DNA from: an uncultured Bacilli bacterium
GTDB taxonomy: Bacteria; Bacillota_I; Bacilli_A; RF39; UBA660
DNA: 15,805 nt
Direction: 5' to 3'
NCBI GenBank assembly: GCA_910583685.1
Contig: CAJTXY010000029.1
Coordinates: 1-15,805 of the forward strand
Every line of letters starts with the position of its first letter. Position 1 is the first letter of the stretch. A program made the translations under genes and the position numbers. The notes beneath the pieces were generated by a model that saw only the letters and a list, made by a program, of their open reading frames with translations, did not search any database and was not told the origin of the DNA. Of the stretch, positions 1 through 7,261 are shown in pieces.

Positions 1-231
1 AGAAATGTAAATCTTGATGATGTAAAATTAGAAGATGTGGATGAAATAACAGATATAAAAATAGACAGAAGAAAACCTAGTAACGAGCGAATATTGGACT
101 TTATTATGAAAGTAAAAAATCCATATATATTTAAAGTGAATGGGAAGTTAGTTAGAATAAGATTTTCAGAAAACAGCAATTTAACTGCAGATGATTGTCT
201 TACAAATGTTTTGAAAAATTTATATAGATAG
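1..231 (+). CDS. DUF6870-like small protein, 3' part
   Basis: The reading frame is open from base 1 to a TAG at 229-231, so the gene probably starts left of the window; an internal GTG at 37 has no convincing ribosome site. The visible 76 residues contain a pattern (V-D-E-I-x-D-I-K-I-D, then P-S-N-E-R-I-x-D-F-I, then K-N-P-Y) followed by a short strand-rich end with R-I-R-F-S. From memory this resembles the small DUF6870 proteins of Bacillota, which are often carried on conjugative or other mobile elements and have no known biochemical function. The stop codon overlaps the GGAG ribosome site of the next gene, so the two may be co-transcribed. The family assignment is from memory and moderate; the existence of a coding region is more certain. 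Confidence 0.6.
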   Translation, partial: RNVNLDDVKLEDVDEITDIKIDRRKPSNERILDFIMKVKNPYIFKVNGKLVRIRFSENSNLTADDCLTNVLKNLYR

Positions 232-244
232 GAGTTAGAATACA

Positions 245-778
245 ATGAATTTAAAATATGCTGAAGTTGATAGTAATAATTTAGAATTAGCAGTTAATAT
301 TCAAAATGCAATATTTCCTTTAGAAGATGGAAGACAAAACTATATTGAAGGTATTACCAATAACCCTTATAGAAAAGAAATGGTAAATTATATAGTTTAT
401 GATAATGAAATTCCTATCGGAGTAGTCGGTTTATATTCGTATAATGAGTATCCTCGTGATGCTTGGTTAAGTTGGTTTGGAGTTTTACAAGAATATAGAC
501 AAAAAGGGTATGGTTCTAAAATATTTGATTTTTTTGAGAATTTAGCATTGAAAAAAAGATATACTTCGATAAGAGTTTATACTGATGATGAGTTTGATAA
601 GGCAATTTTACTCTATGAAAAAAAGAAAATGGTAAAGGAATTTTATAAGAATGCATTAGAAAGTGAAGAAATAAACAATGGGACGATTATATATTCAAAG
701 TCTTTAACAAAGAAACAAATAGAAAAATGGAATAATAAGTTTTTAGGTTTAACTGCACAAAGCGAAAAAGAAAAGTGA
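245..778 (+). CDS. GNAT family N-acetyltransferase
   Basis: This 177-aa protein has the layout of a GCN5-related acetyltransferase, which moves an acetyl group from acetyl-CoA to an amine. The acetyl-CoA pyrophosphate loop is visible as Q82-E-Y-R-Q-K-G88-Y-G90 after a strand ending W-F-G-V-L. Before it is the typical beta-hairpin (residues about 45-65), and after it the helix and I-R-V-Y-T strand, then L-L-Y-E-K for motif B. The start is supported by GGAG at 231-234, 10 bases before the ATG. The substrate cannot be read from the sequence: it could be a protein N-terminus, a small metabolite or an antibiotic. The stop TGA at 776-778 runs into the ribosome site of rbgA, suggesting an operon. 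Confidence 0.85.
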   Translation: MNLKYAEVDSNNLELAVNIQNAIFPLEDGRQNYIEGITNNPYRKEMVNYIVYDNEIPIGVVGLYSYNEYPRDAWLSWFGVLQEYRQKGYGSKIFDFFENLALKKRYTSIRVYTDDEFDKAILLYEKKKMVKEFYKNALESEEINNGTIIYSKSLTKKQIEKWNNKFLGLTAQSEKEK

Positions 779-792
779 AGGAAGTGATTTTA

Positions 793-1668
793 ATGAACAA
801 CAATAATCAACAAAATTCGACAAATATAAACTGGTTCCCTGGCCATATGGCAAAAACAAAAAGGGAAATTACAGAGAAACTAAATTTAATTGATATTGTA
901 TATGAGGTGATAGATGCTAGAATGCCTAAGTCATCTAAAATTGTCGATATTGATAATCTAATAAGAAATAAGCCACGCATTTTAATCATAACAAAATATG
1001 ATTTATGTGATAAAGAAGAGACCAATAAGTGGATAGAAAAATATCAAAAGGAAGGGTATTATGTTGTGCCACTAGATTTAATGAGTGGTGGAAATGTAAA
1101 AGAAGTCATAGATATCAGTAAAAAGGTATTAGAAGCAGAAAATAGAAAAAGAATAGAAAAAGGAATGAAGCCAAGAAGCATTCGAGCTTTAATTATAGGA
1201 GTTCCAAACGTCGGAAAATCTACTCTAATCAATCGACTTGTAGGAAAAAAATCCGCAGGAGTAGGTAATCGACCTGGCTTTACAAAAAGCCTTAGTTGGA
1301 TTCGAATCCATAAGGATATTGAACTTTTAGATTCACCTGGTATTTTATGGCCAAAACTAGAAGATCAAGAAGAGGCACATATTTTAGCATCCCTCTCTGC
1401 AATTAAGGAAGAGATTTTAGATACAATGGACATTAGCAGCTTTATCTTAAAAAAAATGTATGAACTATACCCAGAACAACTGAAAGAGCGTTATGAAATT
1501 GAGAGCTTGTCAGAAGATTTACTTAGGGAATACGACCTCATTGCTAAAAAGCGCGGAGCTCTAATGAAAGGCGGCATTACAGATTACGAGAAGACAGCAA
1601 TAATTATTATCAATGATTTAAAAAATGGTTATTTAGGAAAAATTACATTGGATCGTATCAAAAAATAA
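793..1668 (+). CDS. rbgA: ribosome biogenesis GTPase RbgA (YlqF)
   Basis: RbgA is a circularly permuted GTPase that drives late assembly of the 50S ribosomal subunit. The permuted order G4-G5-G1-G2-G3 is visible: N-W-F-P-G-H-M-A near the N-terminus (hallmark of the family), G4 as T-K-Y-D (usually N-K-x-D), the P-loop G136-V-P-N-V-G-K-S-T, a R-P-G-F-T segment, then D-S-P-G-I as G3. A C-terminal RNA-binding region follows. With the ATG at 793 the protein is 291 aa, close to the 282 aa of B. subtilis RbgA. That start is preferred over the GTG at 775 because GGAAGTGA at 780-787 is placed as its ribosome site and the GTG lies inside the previous gene's end. It follows the GNAT gene with a 14-bp gap. 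Confidence 0.95.
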   Translation: MNNNNQQNSTNINWFPGHMAKTKREITEKLNLIDIVYEVIDARMPKSSKIVDIDNLIRNKPRILIITKYDLCDKEETNKWIEKYQKEGYYVVPLDLMSGGNVKEVIDISKKVLEAENRKRIEKGMKPRSIRALIIGVPNVGKSTLINRLVGKKSAGVGNRPGFTKSLSWIRIHKDIELLDSPGILWPKLEDQEEAHILASLSAIKEEILDTMDISSFILKKMYELYPEQLKERYEIESLSEDLLREYDLIAKKRGALMKGGITDYEKTAIIIINDLKNGYLGKITLDRIKK

Positions 1669-1705
1669 AGAAAGATGTAAACCTAAAAAATACCTAGAAA
1701 AGAAA

Positions 1706-1734
1706 TTGAAATTCACCTATAAATATGCTATAGT
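1706..1734 (+). promoter_or_regulatory. sigma-A-type promoter of the 1754-3038 operon
   Basis: TTGAAA (1706-1711) and TATAGT (1729-1734) are separated by exactly 17 bases. TG precedes the -10 by one base (TGC-TATAGT), giving an extended -10. It lies 20 bp upstream of the first gene and after the end of rbgA, so the two membrane-protein genes have their own transcription start. Confidence 0.75.
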
Positions 1735-1753
1735 ATATAATAGGTGATGATAG

Positions 1754-2443
1754 ATGAAAATATTTTACGATATTCCATACATTCAGGGAATTATGAAGTA
1801 TGTATTAATACCAGTAGCAGCGGTAATTATTATTGTGGGAGTTTCACTGTTCATATATTCGACAATACACAAAGATCATGAAGATCCAAGATATAATTTT
1901 GTGATGAACTTTTGGAGTTCATTAATTGGCATCATTCTAACAGGAGCAATTTTGGCAATGGCAGTTGGCTTTTCAGTTGCAATGACAGAGAAAATGCAGG
2001 AATATGGCTTAGTAGAAGAGAAAAAAATGCTATACTATCTATTAAAATATTTTATAATTATTCCATTCATATTTGTTATTTGGTATATTGTCAAATTCTT
2101 AAAAACGATTTACTATAAACCTCGTAAAAGCACAACGAATAAAAAAGACGATACAAAGACGAATGAAAATATAAGTCCAAACAATAATACTGGTGTGGAG
2201 GCAAATGCCCAATTAAACTACACTGAGTCATCTATCGATAAAAAAGAAGAGAACACCCTAGCAGCAAGTAGTGTCACAGTAGCACCACCATTAAAAGAAA
2301 ATCTCCCTACACCAGCAGTAGAAGAAGCTCCTTTGCTTCCTCCAATGGAACAAACAATTGAAGAGGAAATGAAACAATTCAAGCAAGAAGAATCCTCATC
2401 AATCAAAGAAGAGCCAGAGATTATCTCATTAGAGGACGAATAA
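1754..2443 (+). CDS. three-TM membrane protein with long acidic Pro/Glu tail
   Basis: I do not recognise this 229-aa protein. Three hydrophobic segments can be seen at about residues 15-37, 49-75 and 92-114, followed by a basic stretch (K-P-R-K) and a roughly 115-residue tail. The tail is rich in Asn, Thr, Pro, Ser and Glu and ends in an acidic run (E-E-P-E-I-I-S-L-E-D-E). By the positive-inside rule the tail is likely cytoplasmic. There is no enzymatic motif. The ribosome site GGTGATG sits just before the ATG. The next gene starts one base after this stop, so the two are translationally coupled and probably work together at the membrane. The tail looks disordered and could be a protein-interaction region (inference). 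Confidence 0.8.
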   Translation: MKIFYDIPYIQGIMKYVLIPVAAVIIIVGVSLFIYSTIHKDHEDPRYNFVMNFWSSLIGIILTGAILAMAVGFSVAMTEKMQEYGLVEEKKMLYYLLKYFIIIPFIFVIWYIVKFLKTIYYKPRKSTTNKKDDTKTNENISPNNNTGVEANAQLNYTESSIDKKEENTLAASSVTVAPPLKENLPTPAVEEAPLLPPMEQTIEEEMKQFKQEESSSIKEEPEIISLEDE

Positions 2444-2444
2444 T

Positions 2445-3038
2445 ATGAAGAAGAAAGAAACAAGTAATGTAGTAATTTATTTATGCATATTGTTATTAGC
2501 AATGATAATTGCTGTTCCACCAATACTTAGAACCTTAGTACCCAAAGAGGAACAAAACAACAATGTCCCCGTAGAAAAAAAGAAAATAGTTTTACTAACA
2601 TGCAGTAAAACCAGTGATGATGCTTCATATCAAATAAATAATAAAACAAAGTTTATAAACAATGAAGTAAGTACAGTTACAATTACCTATACTGCAAATA
2701 CACCAGCAGAGAATCCAATTGGCTCAGAAAATAGTGAGCAACAGGAACCAGTAAATCCTTCAACAGACGACAACCAAAGCGTTCCTGAAGATCAAACAAG
2801 CACCGACAATCAGACAAGGCCAACTATCTTAATTACAGATCCCATTCTCGATATTTTTCGTAACTTAACAGAGGTAGAAATTAGAGAAGATGAGAATACA
2901 TTTAACATTGTGATGACTCAAAAGACAGTGGAAAGTAATAGTGACGTAAAAGAGATTGCTAATTTTTTTAACCTTTTGCCAAATCAACAAAAATATTATG
3001 AAGGCTTAGGCTATACCTGCACAAGATTAGAATCTTAA
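2445..3038 (+). CDS. single-TM anchored extracytoplasmic protein, unknown
   Basis: This 197-aa protein was not recognised. It has a short basic N-terminus, one hydrophobic segment at about residues 8-30 (signal anchor), then a soluble domain with a disordered Ser/Thr/Gln/Pro/Asp-rich insert near residues 85-125. Two cysteines flank the soluble part, in L-T-C-S-K shortly after the membrane segment and in Y-T-C-T-R at the extreme C-terminus. They could form a disulfide outside the cell (inference). The start of the soluble part (I-V-L-L-T-C followed by beta-strand-like stretches) recalls small YehR/DUF1307-like lipoproteins, but this is weak. It begins one base after the upstream stop, so it is coupled to that gene. 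Its TAA overlaps the stop of the convergent germination gene. Confidence 0.8.
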   Translation: MKKKETSNVVIYLCILLLAMIIAVPPILRTLVPKEEQNNNVPVEKKKIVLLTCSKTSDDASYQINNKTKFINNEVSTVTITYTANTPAENPIGSENSEQQEPVNPSTDDNQSVPEDQTSTDNQTRPTILITDPILDIFRNLTEVEIREDENTFNIVMTQKTVESNSDVKEIANFFNLLPNQQKYYEGLGYTCTRLES

Positions 3039-3547
3039 TCCTTAATTAGCAGTTCTCCTTTATATACCTTGATAAAAGGTATTTTTTTTTGCCTGTTCTT
3101 TTTAAAATCCTTCAATGTCACTGTCTTATTCTTAGCAAGATTATTTAGATATTTATAGTTACTATTTGTTCTTAACACTTTGTCCAAATTTTTAACGCGA
3201 AATAAAACAATACTATTTTTAAAGTGGGTAGGAACCTTTTTTAGAAATTCCTTATTAGTGACCATAATATTTTGCACTTGTTTTAAATAAATATCTTTAG
3301 AGGAGTTATTACTGGCATCATTTAGAGCATCTTGAATACTTTTACCTTGACCCTTATAATACTTGTATTCTGTAGCAACTTTATTCTCCTCTTTTCTAGG
3401 AATTGTCTCTTTTAATGTAACAAAGTATATATCATCCTTTTTATCAATGCCAACTGTTGTAATAATAGCCATATTGTTTAACTCTTGATATTTAATACAA
3501 CCTGTCAAAAGGAAAATAAAACTTACAAGTAATAATACTTTTTTCAT
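3035..3547 (-). CDS. GerC-like spore germination lipoprotein, N-terminal domain only
   Basis: GerC subunits are lipoproteins of nutrient germinant receptors at the inner spore membrane. This 170-aa protein has a signal peptide ending in a lipobox L-L-T-G-C17, then the typical first domain of Ger(x)C proteins: E-L-N-N-M-A-I-I-T-T-V-G-I-D-K at about 22-36, followed by beta strands and a Q-N-I-M-V-T-N-K-E segment. Usual family members are roughly 350-400 aa with a second Spore_GerAC domain, which is absent here; the frame stops exactly where the convergent gene ends. Start: ATG at 3547, overlapping the upstream TGA as ATGA, with GAGG nine bases before it. It could be a genuine minimal form or a gene shortened by rearrangement. 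Confidence 0.8.
   Translation of the reverse strand: MKKVLLLVSFIFLLTGCIKYQELNNMAIITTVGIDKKDDIYFVTLKETIPRKEENKVATEYKYYKGQGKSIQDALNDASNNSSKDIYLKQVQNIMVTNKEFLKKVPTHFKNSIVLFRVKNLDKVLRTNSNYKYLNNLAKNKTVTLKDFKKNRQKKIPFIKVYKGELLIKD
3064..3090 (+). terminator. intrinsic terminator inside the convergent gerC-like gene
   Basis: A perfect 7-bp stem, ATACCTT (3064-3070) with AAGGTAT (3076-3082), closes a GATAA loop and is followed by T residues to 3090. On the plus strand this is a classic Rho-independent terminator 26 bp after the stop of the 1754-3038 operon. It lies wholly inside the coding sequence of the minus-strand gene. On the minus strand no T-run follows the hairpin, so it is one-directional. 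Confidence 0.8.
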
Positions 3548-4947
3548 CGATAAAAACCTCGCTTTCTATTCTTAGTAAGAAGGGGATTTCGATACTTTTC
3601 TCCCCGGTTATTTACCTTAATGATCGCATCCTTCTGCTCTAATTTATTAAATGGTAAAAAAGGATAAAGATAAGGTTTGCCAAGAGACTTTAAAGAATAA
3701 AGGCGAATAAATAAAATAATGGTACCGATTAGAATTCCCCATACACCAAACATAGTAGCCAAAATCATCATAATAAATCTCCACCACCGAATTGCACTTA
3801 CCAGTTCAATCGATGGAAAAACAAGACCAGAAATTGCAGAAATTGCAATAACAATAATCATAGTAGGTGAGATAATACCAGCCGAAACAGCAGCATCTCC
3901 TAAAATGAGACCACCTAAGATCGATATAGCACTACCTGTTGTAGAAGACATTCTAATATCACTTTCACGAAGTACTTCAAAAGAAATACTCATAAGCATT
4001 GCCTCAATCAAGGCTGGAAAAGGAACACTTTCTCTTTGGGCTTTCAAACTAAGTAGTAAATCTAGAGGGATGAAGTCAAAATTGTGTGTAGTAACAGCAA
4101 GATAGAAAGCAGGGGTAAAAATAGCCATTAAGAAAGCAAGTAGGCGAATAATACGAATGAAAGAAATATTGATCGGCTTTTGATAATAATCATCTACTGT
4201 ATGAAAATAATCAATTAAAAAAGTGGGCATAATTAAAACATAGGGACTCATATCAACCACAATGGCAATTTTTCCTTCAAGAAGAGCCATAGCAACTTTA
4301 TCGGGACGCTCAGTAGAAGAGATCGTAGGAAAGAAAGTTTTATGTGCTTCCAGATTTTCACGCAAGTAAGTAGCATCCATAATTCCATCAATGTCAATGG
4401 TTTCTAATTTCTTTTTTACCTGCGTCAAAAGACCAGTGTCAATGATATCATTCATATATAAAATACCAATGGAAGTTTTGGTGCTTCTCCCAATCTCCTG
4501 CCGTTCTGCAATTAAATGTTCCGATTTAATTCTTCTTCTAATCAATCCAAGATTTGTATTAAAATTCTCTGAAAAGGCATCTTTTGGACCCTTTATGCTA
4601 AGTTCGCTTTCAATCGCACTGACTCCTCGATCCAGATTTGCCTTCGCTTCAATAGCAATAATATTGCTTGTAAAAACAATAATGTAACCCATATGCATAT
4701 AATATATTACTTCCTCTTTTTTTATTTCCTTCATATTGGCATCAGGAAGTATATTCATTAAATCATCATAGTCCCTCGACTTGAGCTTAGTAGCACGTTT
4801 TAAAACAAAATCATTCACATAACTAGAAGAAGTCAAAACTTCATTAAAAGCAAAATAAATGGTCTTTCTGCCAATTTTAACTTCTTTAAAAATATAGTCA
4901 CCATTAAGAGAAAACTTTTTTTCTAAAGTCTTTACGAATTTTTTCAT
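3544..4947 (-). CDS. GerA family spore germination protein
   Basis: This is the A-type subunit of a germinant receptor, or possibly a SpoVAF-type relative, embedded in the inner spore membrane. The 467-aa protein has a soluble N-terminal half (about 1-235) and a multi-spanning membrane half beginning near the Y-F-H-T-V-D-D-Y-Y motif. Then follow F-I-R-I-I-R, the V-P-F-P-A-L-I-E-A segment, G-L-I-L-G-D-A-A-V, S-A-G-I-I-S-P, and S-L-K-S-L-G-K-P-Y-L before the C-terminus, all characteristic of the family. The start at 4947 (M-K-K-F) is chosen because GGTGAGG precedes it; an in-frame ATG nine codons upstream has no ribosome site. It overlaps the gerC-like gene by ATGA. No gerB permease gene is next to it, which is unusual for receptor operons. 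Confidence 0.92.
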   Translation of the reverse strand: MKKFVKTLEKKFSLNGDYIFKEVKIGRKTIYFAFNEVLTSSSYVNDFVLKRATKLKSRDYDDLMNILPDANMKEIKKEEVIYYMHMGYIIVFTSNIIAIEAKANLDRGVSAIESELSIKGPKDAFSENFNTNLGLIRRRIKSEHLIAERQEIGRSTKTSIGILYMNDIIDTGLLTQVKKKLETIDIDGIMDATYLRENLEAHKTFFPTISSTERPDKVAMALLEGKIAIVVDMSPYVLIMPTFLIDYFHTVDDYYQKPINISFIRIIRLLAFLMAIFTPAFYLAVTTHNFDFIPLDLLLSLKAQRESVPFPALIEAMLMSISFEVLRESDIRMSSTTGSAISILGGLILGDAAVSAGIISPTMIIVIAISAISGLVFPSIELVSAIRWWRFIMMILATMFGVWGILIGTIILFIRLYSLKSLGKPYLYPFLPFNKLEQKDAIIKVNNRGEKYRNPLLTKNRKRGFYR

Positions 4948-4973
4948 AATCCTCACCAATATTAGTATGTACA

Positions 4974-4984
4974 TATGCTATAAT
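4974..4984 (+). promoter_or_regulatory. extended -10 promoter of rlmD-def
   Basis: TATGC-TATAAT gives a perfect -10 hexamer (4979-4984) with a TGn extension. The expected -35 position (about 4956-4961) has no clear hexamer, which extended -10 promoters tolerate. It lies in the 59-bp divergent gap shared with the germination operon. Confidence 0.65.
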
Positions 4985-4987
4985 AAT

Positions 4988-5017
4988 ATTAGAAAAGAGG
5001 ATGCATATGATTGTAAA
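4988..5017 (-). promoter_or_regulatory. possible promoter of the germination operon
   Basis: On the minus strand TTTACA (5017-5012) and TCTAAT (4993-4988) are 18 bases apart, about 40 bases before the start codon. The match is modest. Germination genes are normally read by the forespore sigma-G, for which I could not find a properly spaced -35/-10 pair here. Confidence 0.3.
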
Positions 5018-6113
5018 AATTGATTTTTTTGACTACTTTGGCCGTGGCATCACCAGAATTAATAACAAAGTATGTTTTGTAAAAGGAGCCCAAAAAGGAG
5101 AAGTAGTAGAAATTAAGATAGTAGAAGAGAAGAAAAATTACTGTCTAGCAGAAGTAATAAAATATATAGAAAAATCTAATAATAGAATACAATCACCTTG
5201 TCCTTACTATCAAGACTGTGGTGGTTGCCATTTAGGAGAGATGACGTATAAAGCTACTTTAGAGTTAAAAGAAAAAAGCATTCTAGAAGAATTAGAGAAA
5301 AATGCAATGATAGATTTCAAATATTTAGGAATCATAGGTGGCACTCCTTATCATTATAGAAATAAGATCACGCTTCACAGTGATGGAGAAAATTTAGGAC
5401 TTTATAAAGAAAAAAGCCACATATTAGTTCCGATTGAGAGATGTTTGCTTGTAGATGATCGTCTCAATCAAATAATTAAAACATTACCCAAACAAAAAGA
5501 TATAATGCTAAGAGTAAGTAATGAGAATGATGATATATTAATAGGGGAGACAAACCGGACAATAATCTCATCAATTGGATCCAAACAGTATCGAATTTCT
5601 CCACAATCTTTTTTTCAAGTAAATGGTGAAGTAACAAAAAAACTTTATGATTATATATATGAAATAGTAGAAAAAAACAAACCAGAAAACGTTTTAGACT
5701 TATATTGTGGAATTGGAACAATTAGTATTTATATTTCGGACTTAGTAAAAAAAGTTCTAGGAATAGAAATAGTAAGGGATGCAATTACTGATGCAAACTA
5801 TAATAAAAAAATCAATCAAGCTTCTAATACCACCTTTCTTTGTGGAGACGTTTCAAAATATATAAAAACAATCAAAGACAAATATGATCTTATTATTGTA
5901 GATCCTCCTAGAGCTGGTATCCATAAAAAAGCCCTAGAAGAGATGATGAGAATAAATGCACCAACAATCATTTATATCTCCTGCAATAAGAGAACACTAA
6001 TTAGAGACTTAAAACTTTTAGAAAAGGAATATAAGTTAAAGAGCATAAAGCTTTTTGATATGTTTCCAAACACTTATCATATAGAAAGTGTCTGCATTTT
6101 AAAACGAAAGTAA
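5007..6113 (+). CDS. rlmD: 23S rRNA (uracil-5)-methyltransferase, RlmD/TrmA family
   Basis: Enzymes of this family make 5-methyluridine in 23S rRNA (or tRNA) using S-adenosylmethionine and carry an Fe-S cluster. The 369-aa protein has an N-terminal TRAM domain (about 2-57), then cluster cysteines C65, C71, C74 (C-x5-C-G-G-C) and C146. The SAM motif is V-L-D-L-Y-C-G-I-G-T; D-P-P-R-A-G follows, and the catalytic cysteine is C326 in I-S-C-N. ATG 5007 is preferred over ATG 5001, since GAGG at 4997-5000 touches the first but is six bases from the second. It is shorter than E. coli RlmD (433 aa) and the roughly 460-aa bacillar paralogues but keeps all key residues. The exact target uridine (747, 1939 or both) cannot be told from sequence alone. 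It is followed 20 bp later by def. Confidence 0.9.
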   Translation: MIVKIDFFDYFGRGITRINNKVCFVKGAQKGEVVEIKIVEEKKNYCLAEVIKYIEKSNNRIQSPCPYYQDCGGCHLGEMTYKATLELKEKSILEELEKNAMIDFKYLGIIGGTPYHYRNKITLHSDGENLGLYKEKSHILVPIERCLLVDDRLNQIIKTLPKQKDIMLRVSNENDDILIGETNRTIISSIGSKQYRISPQSFFQVNGEVTKKLYDYIYEIVEKNKPENVLDLYCGIGTISIYISDLVKKVLGIEIVRDAITDANYNKKINQASNTTFLCGDVSKYIKTIKDKYDLIIVDPPRAGIHKKALEEMMRINAPTIIYISCNKRTLIRDLKLLEKEYKLKSIKLFDMFPNTYHIESVCILKRK

Positions 6114-6133
6114 TTAGAAAGGAGAAAGCATCT

Positions 6134-6778
6134 ATGGAAAATAGTGAATTACAAGCACTGACGATTCGAGATAATGAAAAATTTTTAAGACAAATTTCTA
6201 CTCCTGTTGACCTTAAAAGCGATAAAGACTTAATAAGGGAAGTTGAAAAATTGGAAGAGTATTGTAAACAAAATGAAGTGCTGGCAATGGCCGCAGTGCA
6301 AGTGGGGATTCCAAAAAGATTGGTATATTTAAAAAATACAAGTTTGGAACAAACACGGAAAATACAGATGGGCTCTCTTACAGAAGAAGATTTGTCATAT
6401 AACGAAGCAAAGATAATTATCAATCCAGTAATCATAAACCAAGAAGGGTTAACAGAATATTGGGAGGCTTGTGCTAGTTGCTTAGATTATTGTGGAAGAG
6501 TTTTAAGACCATATAGTATTGAAGTGGAGTACTATGATATAAATAAAGAAAAACACCAAGAGAAATTTGAGGGATTTGCAGCAACGGTTCTCTCTCACGA
6601 AATAGATCATTTAGATGGCATCTTACATCTAGATATTGCAGAAGAAGTACTGATAATGTCAGTAGAAGAAAGAAAACAATGGAGAAAAACACACGATTAT
6701 AAAATATATTCTCGAAAAGGAGATTATGATGCGTTGAAACAACAAGAAAAAAATAACAGTTTTAATGTAAAAAGATAG
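6134..6778 (+). CDS. def: divergent peptide deformylase
   Basis: Peptide deformylase removes the formyl group from new protein N-termini using a metal held by one Cys and two His. The 214-aa protein keeps the glutamine of motif 1 (A-M-A-A-V-Q56), an E-A-C113-A-S-C-L-D segment replacing the usual E-G-C-L-S motif 2, and a perfect H155-E-I-D-H159-L-D-G motif 3. The Q, C, H, E and H needed for activity are therefore present, but glycines of motifs 1 and 2 are replaced, and there are two extra cysteines (C116, C120). It is somewhat longer than usual, with a charged C-terminal extension. GGAG at 6121-6124 serves as ribosome site. It probably shares a transcript with rlmD. It may be the main deformylase or a specialised paralogue. 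Confidence 0.85.
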   Translation: MENSELQALTIRDNEKFLRQISTPVDLKSDKDLIREVEKLEEYCKQNEVLAMAAVQVGIPKRLVYLKNTSLEQTRKIQMGSLTEEDLSYNEAKIIINPVIINQEGLTEYWEACASCLDYCGRVLRPYSIEVEYYDINKEKHQEKFEGFAATVLSHEIDHLDGILHLDIAEEVLIMSVEERKQWRKTHDYKIYSRKGDYDALKQQEKNNSFNVKR

Positions 6779-6804
6779 AGTAGAAAATATAGGTAAATAA
6801 TTTA

Positions 6805-6833
6805 TAGTCAAGCATAATAGTTTGTGCTATAAT
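6805..6833 (+). promoter_or_regulatory. promoter of the DUF4234 gene
   Basis: The -10 TATAAT (6828-6833) is preceded by TGC (extended -10). A partial -35 TAGTCA (6805-6810) is 17 bases upstream. A purine-rich ribosome site (AGGGAGAGG) follows before the ATG at 6859. Confidence 0.65.
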
Positions 6834-6858
6834 AAAAAAGAAAGGGAGAGGATTTAAA

Positions 6859-7224
6859 ATGATAAACAAAAGAGACATTGTAACAAGTATTATCTTAAGC
6901 ATTGTTACTTGCGGTATCTATGGAATATTCTGGTTCATAAGTATTACAGATGATGCCCGTATTGTAAGTGGAGATGATCGCCTATCCGGTGGTAAATGCT
7001 TTTTACTAACCCTAATTACTTGTGGTATTTATGGTTTCTATTGGGCATATTTAATGGGAAAAGCGATGATGCAGGCAAAAGCAAAAAATGATATGCCAGC
7101 AGATGATAATGCAATGTTATATGTAATTTTACAAATCTTTGGTCTTGGAATTGTAATATACTGTCTAGTACAAAGTGACTTAAATGCAATTGCAGATAAA
7201 GGCACAAAGAAAGCAGCTGCATAA
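6859..7224 (+). CDS. DUF4234 family small membrane protein
   Basis: This 121-aa protein has three hydrophobic stretches and two copies of the family hallmark T-C-G-I-Y-G-x-x-W/Y-W: T-C-G-I-Y-G-I-F-W near residues 17-25 and again T-C-G-I-Y-G-F-Y-W near 54-62. This matches DUF4234 (Pfam), found in many Bacillota and without established function. The C-terminus after the third segment is Lys/Ala rich. It has its own promoter and a weak terminator behind it. The strong ribosome site AGGGAGAGG suggests efficient translation. Confidence 0.85.
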   Translation: MINKRDIVTSIILSIVTCGIYGIFWFISITDDARIVSGDDRLSGGKCFLLTLITCGIYGFYWAYLMGKAMMQAKAKNDMPADDNAMLYVILQIFGLGIVIYCLVQSDLNAIADKGTKKAAA

Positions 7225-7246
7225 AAGAATTTTTAAATTCTTTTTT
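7223..7246 (+). terminator. weak intrinsic terminator after the DUF4234 gene
   Basis: A-A-A-A-G-A-A-T-T (7223-7231) pairs with AATTCTTTT (7236-7244) over a 4-base loop, and the T-run reaches 7246. The stem has only one G-C pair, so termination is probably partial and may allow read-through into the DUF2752 gene. Confidence 0.4.
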
Positions 7247-7261
7247 GTTATACAGCGTTTT

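Noticed and set aside
2218..2523. Minus-strand open frame opposite the 1754-2443 and 2445-3038 genes, considered as a displaced GerC C-terminal domain
   Set aside because: Its Ser/Ile/Leu-rich sequence shows no GerC features, and it is antisense to two coupled genes with a clear promoter.
3719..4105. Plus-strand open frame opposite the GerA gene
   Set aside because: It is the complement of a well-supported GerA coding sequence, has no ribosome site and resembles no protein; the same holds for the frame at 4391-4687.
4963..4969. CATACTA on the minus strand as a possible sigma-G -10 for the germination operon
   Set aside because: No sigma-G-like -35 at the right spacing, and the transcript would begin within the ribosome site.
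7184..7261. Upstream extension of the DUF2752 frame starting at ATG 7184
   Set aside because: It would overlap the DUF4234 gene and include the terminator region; the added residues are basic and unlike the family N-terminus.
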